Source: Roseivivax halotolerans (GTDB lineage: Bacteria; Pseudomonadota; Alphaproteobacteria; Rhodobacterales; Rhodobacteraceae). Taken from it: 64,000 nt of DNA. The position numbers and the translations under genes were made by a program. The stretch spans positions 62,001 through 126,000 of the forward strand of contig NZ_FOXV01000004.1 in assembly GCF_900115815.1 (NCBI RefSeq), written 5' to 3'. Under the pieces are notes generated by a model, which saw only the letters and a program-made list of their open reading frames with translations, searched no databases and was not told the origin of the DNA. Positions 46,560-55,940 of the stretch are shown here, piece after piece. Numbering within the stretch: the stretch's first letter is position 1; every line of letters begins with the position of its first letter.

Positions 46560-46967
46560 GAGTTTCTCCTTTCCTGCAGCGTATGTCTTCAAAGATTGGA
46601 GCGCTCTGCCACGGCGGGTAGAGGGCGCCCCGCGCGGCCCGGAAAATGCGCCGATCCTTGCCTTTTGCGCTGGATCCGCCGCGCCGGTTTCCGCCGCGCT
46701 GCATCGCGGCACCTGCCGTTGAGCAGCAATTCGCCATGGCGGTCGTCGCACCCGGGCAGGTTCCCGCCGCCCCTGCCCGCGTTCGCTACCTCTGGACCAT
46801 CGCAGGCAGCGCTCCTATAAGTCGGGCGAAGATGAGACAGTTTGCGATCATCCTGCGAATTACGTGCCCGGCGCCGTGCTGATACGGTCCGCCGGGACAA
46901 AGGCGTCTGCCCTGCCGCGCCGCCCTGATTTCTGATCCATTCGCTGAACTTTCCGAGGACGCCACTC
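46560..46967. other. 408-base intergenic region upstream of ileS
   Basis: No convincing gene on either strand: the open frames here are Arg/Pro/Ala-rich shadows without ribosome binding sites. It must hold the divergent promoters of the small membrane protein and of ileS; GAGGA lies 11 bases before the ileS ATG. I see no T-box or other known riboswitch and no tRNA. Confidence 0.6.
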
Positions 46968-49961
46968 ATGTGCGCCGACACCACCGACACGCCCGATTAC
47001 AAAGACACCCTGAACCTGCCGCAGACCGAGTTTCCGATGCGCGCAGGGCTTCCCAAGCGCGAGCCCGGCTGGCTCGAGCGCTGGGAGGAAATCGGTATCT
47101 ATGATCGCCTTCGCGAGAAAGCGGAAGGCCGCAAGCCCTTCACGCTGCATGACGGCCCGCCCTACGCCAACGGGCACCTGCATATCGGCCACGCGCTGAA
47201 CAAGGTCCTCAAGGACATGGTCGTGCGCTCGCAGCAGATGATGGGCCATGATGCGCGCTATATCCCCGGCTGGGACTGTCACGGCCTTCCCATCGAGTGG
47301 AAGATCGAAGAGCAGTACCGCGCCAAGGGTCTCGACAAGGACAAGGTCGATATCGTCGATTTCCGGCAGGAATGCCGCAGGTTCGCCGAAGGCTGGATCG
47401 ATGTGCAGCGGGATGAGTTCAAGCGGCTGGGCATCACCGGCACCTGGGAAAAGCCATACCTGACGATGGATTTCCGCGCCGAGCGGATCATCGCGGAGGA
47501 GTTCCAGAAGTTCCTGATGAACGGGACGCTCTACCAGGGCTCGAAGCCCGTGATGTGGTCGCCGGTTGAGAAGACCGCGCTCGCCGAGGCGGAGATCGAG
47601 TATCACGATCACCAGAGCCACACGATCTGGGTGCCGTTCCGGATCGTGTCCTTCGACCTGCCCGATGCCGAATGGTCCGACGAGGAAGCGCCCGACGGAT
47701 CGCGCGAGGCAGCCGAAGCGGCAAAGCTGTCGACGGCGGCGCAGTTCGAAGGCGCGAAGGTCGTGATCTGGACGACGACGCCCTGGACGATCCCGTCCAA
47801 CAAGGCGGTCGCCTACAACCCCGAGATCTCTTACGGGCTCTACGAGGTCACGGGCCGGCCCGAGGAATGCTGGGCCCGGATCGGGGACCGCTACATCCTC
47901 GCCGATGCTCTCGCCGAGGACGTGATGGGCCGCGCGCGGCTTGACGAGACGATGTATCGCCGTCTCGGGCATGTCACGCAGCATCAGCTCGCCGCGATGA
48001 CGCTGGCGCATCCCTTCCGGGATCTCGAGGGCGCGAACGGCTTCTGGGATTACGACGTGCCGATGATCGACGGCGATCATGTCACCGACGATGCCGGCAC
48101 CGGTTTCGTGCATACCGCACCGAGCCACGGCGCCGAAGACTACGAATGCTTCCAGAAGCGCGGCTGGCTCGACCGGATGACGCACAATGTCGGAGAGGAA
48201 TCCGAATTCCTGCCTCATGTGCCGATCTTCGCGGGGCTGCGCGTCTTCAACCACAAGGGCAAGGAGGAGAAGGCCAACAAGGCCGTCATCGACACGCTCG
48301 TTGCAGCGGGCGGATTGCTGGCGCGGGGGCGGCAGACCCATTCCTACCCGCATTCCTGGCGTTCCAAGGCACCGGTCATCTTCCGCAACACGCCACAATG
48401 GTTCGCCGCGATCGACAAGCCGGTGGGCGATGGTCAGGACGAGAACGGCACCACGATCCGCGAGCGCGCGCTCACCTCGATCGACAAGGTGACCTGGACG
48501 CCGCGCACCGGGCGCAATCGGCTCTACACGATGATCGAAGGGCGGCCCGACTGGGTGCTGTCGCGCCAGCGCGCCTGGGGCGTGCCGCTGACCTGCTTTA
48601 CCCGCAAGGGCGCAATGCCGACCGATGCCGACTTCCTCCTGCGCGACGAGAATGTGAATGCCCGCATCCTCGCCGCGTTCGAAGAGGAAGGCGCGGATGC
48701 ATGGTACAAACCCGGCGCGAAGGAGCGCTTCCTCGGCAACGAATACGACCACGAAGAGTGGGACCAGGTCTTCGACATCCTCGACGTCTGGTTCGATTCC
48801 GGCAGCACGCATTCCTTCGTGCTGCGCGACCGCGAGGACGGCTCGGAGGACGGAATCGCCGATCTTTATCTCGAAGGCACGGACCAACATCGCGGCTGGT
48901 TCCATTCCTCGCTGCTGCAAAGCTGCGGCACGCAGGGCCGCGCGCCCTATCGCGGCGTTCTGACCCACGGCTTCACCCTCGACGAGAAGGGCAACAAGAT
49001 GTCCAAGTCGCTCGGCAACACCGTGGCCCCGGACGACGTGACCAAGCAATACGGCGCGGATATCCTGCGACTCTGGGTTGCCCAGTCGGACTACACCGCA
49101 GATCTCCGGATCGGGCCAGAGATCCTGAAAGGGGTCGCCGACAGCTACCGGCGTCTGCGCAACACGATGCGCTTCATGCTGGGGGCGCTGGCGCATTTCG
49201 AGGAAAGCGACCGCACCGCGCCCGAGGACATGCCCGAGCTCGAGCGCTGGGTGCTGCATCGCCTTGCGGAACTCGATGAGCGGGTGCGGACCGGCTATGC
49301 CGCCTACGACTTCCAGGGCGTATTCCAGGCGCTGTTCAACTTCGCGACCGTGGAGCTGTCGGCCTTCTACTTCGACATCCGCAAGGACGCGCTTTATTGC
49401 GATGGCGATACGGCACGCCGCCGCGCCGCGCGGACGGTGCTCGACATCCTCTTCCATCGCCTGACGACGTGGCTCGCGCCTGTTCTCGTCTTCACGATGG
49501 AGGAAGTCTGGCTGGAGCGGTTCCCGAGTGAGACCAGCTCCGTCCATCTCGAGGACATGCCGGAGACGCCCGGGAGCTGGCGTGATGACGGCCTCGCCGC
49601 GAAATGGGCCGAGATCCGACGCGTGCGCCGCGTGGTGACCGCCGCGCTCGAGGTACAGCGCACGGAGAAGGTGATCGGCGCGTCGCTCGAAGCCGCACCG
49701 CGCGTGCATGTGGACAGCGCGGCGACGCGCGCCGCGCTCGAAAGCGTGCATTTCGAGGATGTCTGCATCACCTCCGATGTCGAGATCACCGGCGATACCG
49801 CGCCTGCTGAGGCGTACCGGCTTCCCGAGATCGAGGGCGTCGCGGTGGTCTTCGCCAAGGCGGAGGGCGAGAAATGCCAGCGCTGCTGGAAGATCCTGCC
49901 CGATGTCGGCACCCATACGCATCCCGGCGTCTGCGGACGGTGTGACGCGGCCCTCGGCTGA
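46968..49961 (+). CDS. ileS: Isoleucyl-tRNA synthetase
   Basis: This encodes 997 residues. The HIGH motif is in PYANGHLHIGHALNK, the editing-domain motif in VIWTTTPWTIPSNKAV, KMSKS in GNKMSKSLGNTV, and the C-terminal zinc site in CQRCWKI...CGRCDAA. Length is slightly above the E. coli enzyme (938), due to an insertion near residues 225-245 (DAEWSDEEAPDGSREAAEAA), typical of alphaproteobacteria. Charges tRNA-Ile and edits valine. Two strong hairpins follow the stop. Confidence 0.97.
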   Translation: MCADTTDTPDYKDTLNLPQTEFPMRAGLPKREPGWLERWEEIGIYDRLREKAEGRKPFTLHDGPPYANGHLHIGHALNKVLKDMVVRSQQMMGHDARYIPGWDCHGLPIEWKIEEQYRAKGLDKDKVDIVDFRQECRRFAEGWIDVQRDEFKRLGITGTWEKPYLTMDFRAERIIAEEFQKFLMNGTLYQGSKPVMWSPVEKTALAEAEIEYHDHQSHTIWVPFRIVSFDLPDAEWSDEEAPDGSREAAEAAKLSTAAQFEGAKVVIWTTTPWTIPSNKAVAYNPEISYGLYEVTGRPEECWARIGDRYILADALAEDVMGRARLDETMYRRLGHVTQHQLAAMTLAHPFRDLEGANGFWDYDVPMIDGDHVTDDAGTGFVHTAPSHGAEDYECFQKRGWLDRMTHNVGEESEFLPHVPIFAGLRVFNHKGKEEKANKAVIDTLVAAGGLLARGRQTHSYPHSWRSKAPVIFRNTPQWFAAIDKPVGDGQDENGTTIRERALTSIDKVTWTPRTGRNRLYTMIEGRPDWVLSRQRAWGVPLTCFTRKGAMPTDADFLLRDENVNARILAAFEEEGADAWYKPGAKERFLGNEYDHEEWDQVFDILDVWFDSGSTHSFVLRDREDGSEDGIADLYLEGTDQHRGWFHSSLLQSCGTQGRAPYRGVLTHGFTLDEKGNKMSKSLGNTVAPDDVTKQYGADILRLWVAQSDYTADLRIGPEILKGVADSYRRLRNTMRFMLGALAHFEESDRTAPEDMPELERWVLHRLAELDERVRTGYAAYDFQGVFQALFNFATVELSAFYFDIRKDALYCDGDTARRRAARTVLDILFHRLTTWLAPVLVFTMEEVWLERFPSETSSVHLEDMPETPGSWRDDGLAAKWAEIRRVRRVVTAALEVQRTEKVIGASLEAAPRVHVDSAATRAALESVHFEDVCITSDVEITGDTAPAEAYRLPEIEGVAVVFAKAEGEKCQRCWKILPDVGTHTHPGVCGRCDAALG

Positions 49962-49966
49962 CGCCC

Positions 49967-50025
49967 CGGCCCTGAGAAAATAATAGAATTTTCTCAGGGC
50001 CGATAATCTTACTTAAGATTATCGG
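49967..50025 (+). terminator. Two consecutive perfect hairpins 3' of ileS
   Basis: The first (49967-50002) has 15 pairs, CGGCCCTGAGAAAAT/ATTTTCTCAGGGCCG, with a 6-base loop; the second (50000-50025) has 12 pairs, CCGATAATCTTA/TAAGATTATCGG, with a 2-base CT gap. They share three bases (CCG), so the ends cannot both be fully paired. Neither is followed by a T-run. The first begins 6 bases past the stop and the pair ends 56 bases before dnaX. Confidence 0.7.
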
Positions 50026-50080
50026 GCGCGCCGCCCCAACCTGCTGGACAAGTCCAACGCGAGCGACGAGCATTCCCCGC

Positions 50081-51850
50081 ATGAGCGATACAGAGACCTC
50101 GACCGCCTACCAGGTTCTCGCCCGGAAATACCGGCCCGAGACTTTCGCCGACCTCGTCGGCCAGGACGCGATGGTCCGCACGCTCAAGAACGCCTTCGCA
50201 GCCGACCGGATCGCGCAAGCGTTCATCATGACGGGGATCCGCGGCACCGGGAAAACCACGACGGCTCGGATCATCGCCAAGGGCATGAACTGCATCGGGC
50301 CCGATGGCTCGGGCGGTCCGACAACGCAGCCATGCGGGCAATGCGAGCATTGCGTCGCTATCGCCGAGGGACGGCATGTGGATGTCCTCGAGATGGACGC
50401 GGCCTCGAACACGGGTGTCGGGGATGTGCGCGAGATCATCGACTCGGTGCATTACAGGGCGGCCTCGGCGCGCTACAAGATCTACATCATCGACGAAGTT
50501 CACATGCTGTCGACGAGCGCGTTCAACGCGCTTCTGAAGACATTGGAAGAGCCCCCGGCGCATGTGAAGTTCATCTTCGCGACGACCGAGATCCGCAAAG
50601 TGCCCGTCACGGTCCTTTCGCGCTGCCAGCGCTTCGATCTGAGGCGCATCGAGCCCGAGGTGATGATCGCCCTTCTGCGCCGGATTGCAGATACCGAAGG
50701 CGCGCAGATCACAGAGGATGCGTTGGCCCTCATCACGCGGGCCGCCGAAGGCTCGGCGCGGGACGCAACATCGCTGCTCGACCAGGCGATCAGTCATGGC
50801 GCGGGCGAGACCACGGCGGACGAAGTGCGCGCGATGCTGGGTCTGGCGGACCGCGCGCGTGTTCTCGACCTTTTCGAGACGATCATGCGGGGCGATGCGG
50901 CCGGCGCGCTGTCAGAGCTTTCGGCGCAATATGCCGACGGCGCCGATCCGATGGCGATCCTGCGGGATCTGGCGGAAATCACCCACTGGATCAGCGTCGT
51001 GAAGATCACGCCCGAGGCGGCGGAAGATCCGACGATCTCGCCCGATGAGCGCACACGCGGTCAGGCGCTCGCCCAGTCGCTGGGCATGCGGCCGCTCACG
51101 CGGATGTGGCAGATGCTGCTGAAGGCGCTCGAGGAGGTTTCCTCGGCGCCGAATTCGATGATGGCCGCGGAAATGGCGGTGATCCGCTTGACGCATGTGG
51201 CTGAACTGCCCTCGCCAGAGGATCTCGTGCGCAAATTGCAGTCTGAGACGCCGCCGCCTCAGCCGCCAGGTGGCGGTGGAGGCAACGCTGCACCCTCGGG
51301 AGGCAGCATGGCGCAGGGCGTCTCTCATACTCCTGTTCCGACCCATAGCGGCCCCTCCGGCCCGTCGGCGCAGTCTGGCAATACGGTGCGAGCCGTCGCC
51401 GCGGAAGACGCGCTCGCGCGCTATCCGACTTTCGATCACGTGATCGAGCTCATCCGTGCCAATCGTGACGGGGTGCTTCTGGTCGAGGCACGGCGCTACA
51501 TGCGCGTGGCGAGTTACCGTCCGGGGCGGATTGAGTTCACGCCCACCGACGATGCGCCCAAGGATCTCGCGCAACGGCTGGGCGCGGCCCTGACGCGTTG
51601 GACGGGCAATCGCTGGGCAGTGACGATCGTCAACGAGTGCGACGCGCCCACGATCTACGAGACCGAACACGCCTCCGAGCTGGCCCTCAAGAAGGAAGCC
51701 GAAGCCCATGAGATGGTGCGCGCAGTTCTAGATGCTTTTCCCAAGGCACGCATCCTCAAGGTCGTCACGCCCGAGGAGGAGGCCGTCGCGGCAGAAGCCG
51801 AAGCCCTGCCCGAGGTCGAGGACGAATGGGATCCGTTCGAGGATGACTGA
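50081..51850 (+). CDS. dnaX: DNA polymerase III subunit gamma/tau
   Basis: This encodes 589 residues. MTGIRGTGKTTTARI is the Walker A motif (residues 47-60), CGQCEHC part of the zinc module, and IIDEVHMLSTSAFNALLKTLEEPP the AAA+ Walker B region in two parts. From residue about 390 a Gly/Pro/Ser-rich linker (PPPQPPGGGGG) leads to the tau-specific C-terminal part. Loads the beta clamp and organises the replisome. First gene of the conserved dnaX-ybaB-recR cluster. Confidence 0.96.
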   Translation: MSDTETSTAYQVLARKYRPETFADLVGQDAMVRTLKNAFAADRIAQAFIMTGIRGTGKTTTARIIAKGMNCIGPDGSGGPTTQPCGQCEHCVAIAEGRHVDVLEMDAASNTGVGDVREIIDSVHYRAASARYKIYIIDEVHMLSTSAFNALLKTLEEPPAHVKFIFATTEIRKVPVTVLSRCQRFDLRRIEPEVMIALLRRIADTEGAQITEDALALITRAAEGSARDATSLLDQAISHGAGETTADEVRAMLGLADRARVLDLFETIMRGDAAGALSELSAQYADGADPMAILRDLAEITHWISVVKITPEAAEDPTISPDERTRGQALAQSLGMRPLTRMWQMLLKALEEVSSAPNSMMAAEMAVIRLTHVAELPSPEDLVRKLQSETPPPQPPGGGGGNAAPSGGSMAQGVSHTPVPTHSGPSGPSAQSGNTVRAVAAEDALARYPTFDHVIELIRANRDGVLLVEARRYMRVASYRPGRIEFTPTDDAPKDLAQRLGAALTRWTGNRWAVTIVNECDAPTIYETEHASELALKKEAEAHEMVRAVLDAFPKARILKVVTPEEEAVAAEAEALPEVEDEWDPFEDD

Positions 51851-51913
51851 CCTTGCGGGCGGCCCCCGCCGTCCCCAGACTCAACAGCAAGACAAAGAAC
51901 CGGAGAGATCGAG

Positions 51914-52258
51914 ATGTTCAAAGGATTAGGCGGCCTGGGCGACATGGGCAAAATGATGAAGGCGGCCCAGGAAATGCAGACCAAGATGACCGAGCTGCAG
52001 GAAGAGATGCACTCGATCATGGTCGAGGGCGAAGCGGGTGCTGGCCTTGTGAAGGCGACCTGCACGGCGAAAGGCGAGCTGAAGTCGCTCGACATCGACC
52101 CGTCGATCTTCAATGGCGACGACAAGGAAGTGGTTGAAGACCTGATCCTCGCCGCGATCAAGGACGCGCAGGGCCGCGCGCAGGAGCGTCAGAAGGAAGA
52201 GATGGGCAAGCTCGCCGAGAGCATGGGCCTGCCCAAGGACATGAACATGCCGTTCTGA
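51914..52258 (+). CDS. ybaB: YbaB/EbfC nucleoid-associated protein
   Basis: This encodes 114 residues, beginning [20 protein letters not shown] and with [20 protein letters not shown], the helix-strand core of YbaB. Binds DNA as a dimer. Its place between dnaX and recR is highly conserved in bacteria. GGAGAGATCGAG precedes the ATG. Confidence 0.95.
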   Translation: MFKGLGGLGDMGKMMKAAQEMQTKMTELQEEMHSIMVEGEAGAGLVKATCTAKGELKSLDIDPSIFNGDDKEVVEDLILAAIKDAQGRAQERQKEEMGKLAESMGLPKDMNMPF

Positions 52259-52277
52259 GCGGGCCGGACGCACAGAC

Positions 52278-52871
52278 GTGGCAGGTCGCTCCGAGATCGA
52301 CGCACTCATCGAGATGATGGCAAAGCTACCGGGGCTCGGCCCCCGGTCGGCCCGGCGCGCCGTGCTGCATCTCATCCGCAAGCGCGCGGTTCTCTTGCAG
52401 CCGCTCGCCGAGCAGATGGAAACCGTTGCCCGCACCGCGCGCGAATGCCTCAATTGCGGCAGTGTCGGCACCTCGGACATCTGCGAGATCTGCAGCGACG
52501 AGGCGCGCGCGACGGGCCTTCTATGCGTCGTTGAAGATGTCGCCGATCTCTGGGCGATGGAGAGGTCGGGCGTGTTCAAGGGGCGTTATCACGTCCTCGG
52601 CGGCACGCTTTCGGCGCTCGACGCGATCGGACCGGAGGAATTGCACATCCCCAAGCTTCTCGACCGCGTCGCCGGCGAGGAGATCGAGGAGGTGATCCTC
52701 GCGCTCAATGCCACGATCGACGGGCAGACGACAGCGCATTACATCGCCGACCAGCTGGAGGGTCGGGTGCGGCTGAGCTCGCTGGCCCAAGGCGTGCCGA
52801 TCGGCGGGGAGCTCGACTATCTCGACGACGGCACGATCACCGCGGCGTTGAATGCGCGGAAATCTCTATAG
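52278..52871 (+). CDS. recR: Recombination protein RecR
   Basis: From a GTG at 52278 this encodes 197 residues. [17 protein letters not shown] is the helix-hairpin-helix, [16 protein letters not shown] the four-cysteine zinc finger (residues 57-72), and [20 protein letters not shown] with [17 protein letters not shown] the Toprim domain. Works with RecF/RecO in loading RecA at gaps. Confidence 0.96.
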   Translation: MAGRSEIDALIEMMAKLPGLGPRSARRAVLHLIRKRAVLLQPLAEQMETVARTARECLNCGSVGTSDICEICSDEARATGLLCVVEDVADLWAMERSGVFKGRYHVLGGTLSALDAIGPEELHIPKLLDRVAGEEIEEVILALNATIDGQTTAHYIADQLEGRVRLSSLAQGVPIGGELDYLDDGTITAALNARKSL

Positions 52872-52956
52872 CGAGACGATTTGCGCCCGGCATGCGGTTC
52901 AGGCTTAACTGGTGGGCATCGCGGCCATGTCGGTCGCGCGTCATGTCTGGGGTGCC

Positions 52957-53643
52957 ATGCGCCGTGTCACGCTACTTCTCGCCGCGTTGAGCTTCGGTCC
53001 CGGTCTCGCCTCCGCCGCGCCCTGCCCCGATTTCTATCGCTTCGTCGATTTCGGCATCACGACACCCGAGATGATCGTCCGGGGCGGTCCGACCTTTCGC
53101 GCAGAAGATTTCGAGGAAACGCCGCTTCTCTTGAGGGAAGAAACGGTCTGCCGTGATGCGCGGGACGTGGCCAAGGACGGGCGCGGCAATCCGATCCCGA
53201 TCACGCGAAGTATCGCCTACGATCCGTCGGTTCTGCCAACCGCGCTCGAGGCGCTGCGCCTGGCCGCGGTTGACGATATCGCCGCCGTGACGAAGGGTCA
53301 TGCCGAGACGCATCGCACGCGGCTTGCGCCGGGCGAGGCACGGATCACGCGGGGATCCGACTACCTGTGCGCCGAGTCGCCGAATGCAGCCGAGATCTCC
53401 TGCCAATTGCGCTCTCCTTTCGGGGGCAATTTGCCGCTCGTCGTTTATTGCAATGCGGAAAGCTGCGTCCTGCCGGGCTTCGCGGTAAACGAGCGCGTGA
53501 TCGGATCTGCGCGCTGGCGCACTGGAGGCGCGGGAAACGCCGAGGCAATCGCCACCGAAAGCGCCTCCAAACTGTCGGCGATCCACGATTTTCTGACGCC
53601 GCTCACATCATGGCGTGCGGATTTCACGGGGCTTGACCGGTAA
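52957..53643 (+). CDS. Secreted protein of unknown function
   Basis: From the ATG at 52957 this encodes 228 residues with the signal peptide MRRVTLLLAALSFGPGLASA; starts at 52912 (GTG) and 52927 are alternatives. The mature protein has several cysteines (APCPDFY, EETVCRDA, DYLCAES, ISCQLRS, YCNAESCVL), suggesting disulfides. No known domain was recognised. It lies after recR on the same strand, and the next gene is phoX after 187 bases. Confidence 0.65.
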   Translation: MRRVTLLLAALSFGPGLASAAPCPDFYRFVDFGITTPEMIVRGGPTFRAEDFEETPLLLREETVCRDARDVAKDGRGNPIPITRSIAYDPSVLPTALEALRLAAVDDIAAVTKGHAETHRTRLAPGEARITRGSDYLCAESPNAAEISCQLRSPFGGNLPLVVYCNAESCVLPGFAVNERVIGSARWRTGGAGNAEAIATESASKLSAIHDFLTPLTSWRADFTGLDR

Positions 53644-53735
53644 GCTGACTGCGAAAACATCCCATGACAAAGCCGCCTGAGCGATGCTCTCGACCTCCAT
53701 TCACCTTGGCGGTTCCTGACGGCGCACGCGCCCCT

Positions 53736-53753
53736 TTGTCATGCCGCCGTCAA
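53736..53753 (+). promoter_or_regulatory. Pho-box-like PhoB site upstream of phoX
   Basis: TTGTCAT-GCCG-CCGTCAA reproduces the 7-4-7 layout of the PhoB box (CTGTCAT-N4-CTGTCAT), with 6/7 and 5/7 matches. It ends 77 bases before the phoX start. An inverted half-site (ATGACAA) occurs at 53664-53670. Phosphate-starvation control of phoX would be expected biologically. Confidence 0.55.
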
Positions 53754-53830
53754 ACACACCGGCTAGCTTGATCTCTGGCGGGCGGATGGGCGTCCACCAC
53801 AGGACAGATCGCACACCAGGGATGGACGAA

Positions 53831-55777
53831 ATGAAAGACGACAAGCATCACGGCCTCACGTTCGATGAGTGGGACGAGGCACGGTTCCCGCGCGCCAAGA
53901 CGCAGGACTTCGATCGTGTCGTAGAGCGCGCGATCTCTCGCCGCGGATTTCTGGGCGGAGTTCTTGCGTTCGGCTCCGGCGCAGCCGTCATGGGCCTGAC
54001 CGGCCTGAAGGGATCGACCGCTCTTGCCCAAGGGGCGGGACGCTTCCCCTTCGAACAGATCGCCGCGCAGACCGATGGCACGATCCACGTGCCCGATGGC
54101 TACGACTGGCAAGTGCTGGTGCGTTGGGGCGATCCGCTCTTCTCGGATGCGCCGGAGTTCAGCCAGGACACGGGTATTCCGACAGAAGGCTCCGACCGCG
54201 TGTTCGGTGAGAACACCGACGGGATGGAGCTGTTCTCGGTCGATGGTCGCGAGATCCTCGTGGTGAACAGCGAGTACACCAACAACGACATCAACCTCGT
54301 CGGCTCGACCACCGCAGCGGCTGACAGCCTCGAGGACGAGCGGAGCCCCAGCTCTGCCGATGACGTTCTGCGCCTGCAGAACTTCCAAGGCGTGACAGTC
54401 ATGGAGGTCGAAGAGGGCGAGAGCGGCTGGTCCGTCGTCATCGACAGCCCCTACAACCGCCGCATCACCCACAACACGCCGATGATGCTGGACGGCCCCG
54501 CTGCCGGCCACGCGCTTTTGCAGACCGAGGACGATCCGACGGGCACGCAATCGCTTGGCACGTTCAACAATTGCGGCTCGGGCCGGACGCCGTGGGGCAC
54601 CTACCTGACCTGCGAGGAAAACTTCAACGGCTACTTCGGCGCGACCGGCGAGATGCCGACGGATGAGCAGGTCGCGGCAGGCTACGCCCGCTATGGCATC
54701 TCCTCGGAAGGATGGGGCTACAATTACCATCTTTACGATTCGCGCTTCGACGTCAGCACGAACCCCAACGAGCCGCATCGCGCCGGCTGGATCGTCGAGA
54801 TCGACCCCAGCGACGCAAGCGCGACGCCCGTCAAGCACACCGCGCTCGGCCGCTTCAAGCACGAAAACGCCGCCTACGCGCTGGCCGGGGACAATCGTCT
54901 CGTCGTCTACATGGGCGACGACGAGCGCGGCGAGTTCATGTACAAGTGGGTCAGCCGCGATGCCTACGAAGCGGGTGGCGACACCTCGACGCTGCTGGTC
55001 GAGGGTCAGCTTTACGCCGCGACCTTCTCAGACGACCAGAGCGGCCGCTGGGTCGCGCTGACGCCCGAGGCGACCGGCATGGACGCTGCGGAGATCGCCA
55101 TCTTCACGCGCACCGCGGCTTCGGCCGTCGGCGCGACAACGATGGACCGGCCCGAATGGATTGCCGTCAACCCGACTGCGCCCGAAGGGTATTGCTGCCT
55201 CACCAACAATTCGCGGCGCGGCGCGACCGACGACAGCGGCAATGTCCTGACCAATGCGGGCGGCGATCCGATGGAGGTCAACGCGCCCAACCCGCGCGAG
55301 ACCAACGAATACGGTCAGATTGTCCGCTGGCGTCCCGAGGGCGGCGACCACGGCAGCGACGGTTTCGAGTGGGATCTCTACGTGATGGCCGGCAACCCGA
55401 ACGTCCACACGGACGGGCCCTACGCGGGGACCGACAACATCAACGCCGGGAACCTCTTCAACTCGCCCGACGGGATGCAGATCGACACGACCGGCCTCAT
55501 CTGGATCCAGACCGATGGCGACGACAGCAACGAGGGCGACTTCGAGGGCATGGGCAACAACCAGATGCTCGCTGGCGATCCCGAGACCGGCGAGATCCGC
55601 CGCTTCCTGACCGGCCCGAACGGCAGCGAAGTGACCGGCCTGACCTGGTCGTCCGACCGCCGCACGATGTTCGTCGGCATCCAGCACCCGGGCGCCCCGT
55701 TCCCCGACGGCGAAGGCATGCTGCCCCGCTCGGCCATCGTGACGGTCAAGCGGACCGACGGCGCCGCTGTCGGCTGA
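53831..55777 (+). CDS. phoX: PhoX-family alkaline phosphatase, Tat-exported
   Basis: This encodes 648 residues (ATG 53822 is an alternative; AGGGATGG precedes 53831). SRRGFLGGVLAFGSGAAVMG is a clear twin-arginine signal, consistent with a cofactor-containing enzyme folded before export. The DUF839/PhoX core is seen in WGTYLTCEENFNGYF, GRFKHENAAYAL and NSPDGMQID, which include Fe/Ca-binding acidic residues of the beta-propeller. It releases phosphate from organic phosphoesters in the periplasm. The upstream Pho-box-like site supports the assignment. Confidence 0.92.
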   Translation: MKDDKHHGLTFDEWDEARFPRAKTQDFDRVVERAISRRGFLGGVLAFGSGAAVMGLTGLKGSTALAQGAGRFPFEQIAAQTDGTIHVPDGYDWQVLVRWGDPLFSDAPEFSQDTGIPTEGSDRVFGENTDGMELFSVDGREILVVNSEYTNNDINLVGSTTAAADSLEDERSPSSADDVLRLQNFQGVTVMEVEEGESGWSVVIDSPYNRRITHNTPMMLDGPAAGHALLQTEDDPTGTQSLGTFNNCGSGRTPWGTYLTCEENFNGYFGATGEMPTDEQVAAGYARYGISSEGWGYNYHLYDSRFDVSTNPNEPHRAGWIVEIDPSDASATPVKHTALGRFKHENAAYALAGDNRLVVYMGDDERGEFMYKWVSRDAYEAGGDTSTLLVEGQLYAATFSDDQSGRWVALTPEATGMDAAEIAIFTRTAASAVGATTMDRPEWIAVNPTAPEGYCCLTNNSRRGATDDSGNVLTNAGGDPMEVNAPNPRETNEYGQIVRWRPEGGDHGSDGFEWDLYVMAGNPNVHTDGPYAGTDNINAGNLFNSPDGMQIDTTGLIWIQTDGDDSNEGDFEGMGNNQMLAGDPETGEIRRFLTGPNGSEVTGLTWSSDRRTMFVGIQHPGAPFPDGEGMLPRSAIVTVKRTDGAAVG

Positions 55778-55893
55778 TCGCCTGCATCAAGAGCCTCCCG
55801 GTCGTCGAGATCGGGAGGCACCTGCTCAAAAGAGGCTGACACGGCGTCTAGCGCAGTCGTGCCACACCCTGTCGCTGCCCGGCTTAAAACGAT

Positions 55894-55917
55894 AAAGGCC
55901 CGCCGAAGCGGGCCTTT
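55894..55917. terminator. Bidirectional terminator between phoX and trcR
   Basis: AAAGGCCCGC/GCGGGCCTTT, 10 pairs with a CGAA tetraloop, flanked by A/T on both sides (minus strand continues TTTATCGTTTT). It separates two convergent genes. Confidence 0.8.
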
Positions 55918-55940
55918 CCCCGAGCGCTGGACGGGCGATC

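Noticed and set aside
46560-46967. Possible tRNA or T-box leader upstream of ileS
   Set aside because: No cloverleaf, GTTCRANYC arm or T-box core could be found on either strand.
46860-49922. 1020-codon open frame on the minus strand opposite ileS
   Set aside because: Shadow of the ileS coding strand in GC-rich DNA; Arg/Ala/Leu-rich, no motifs, while ileS is unmistakable.
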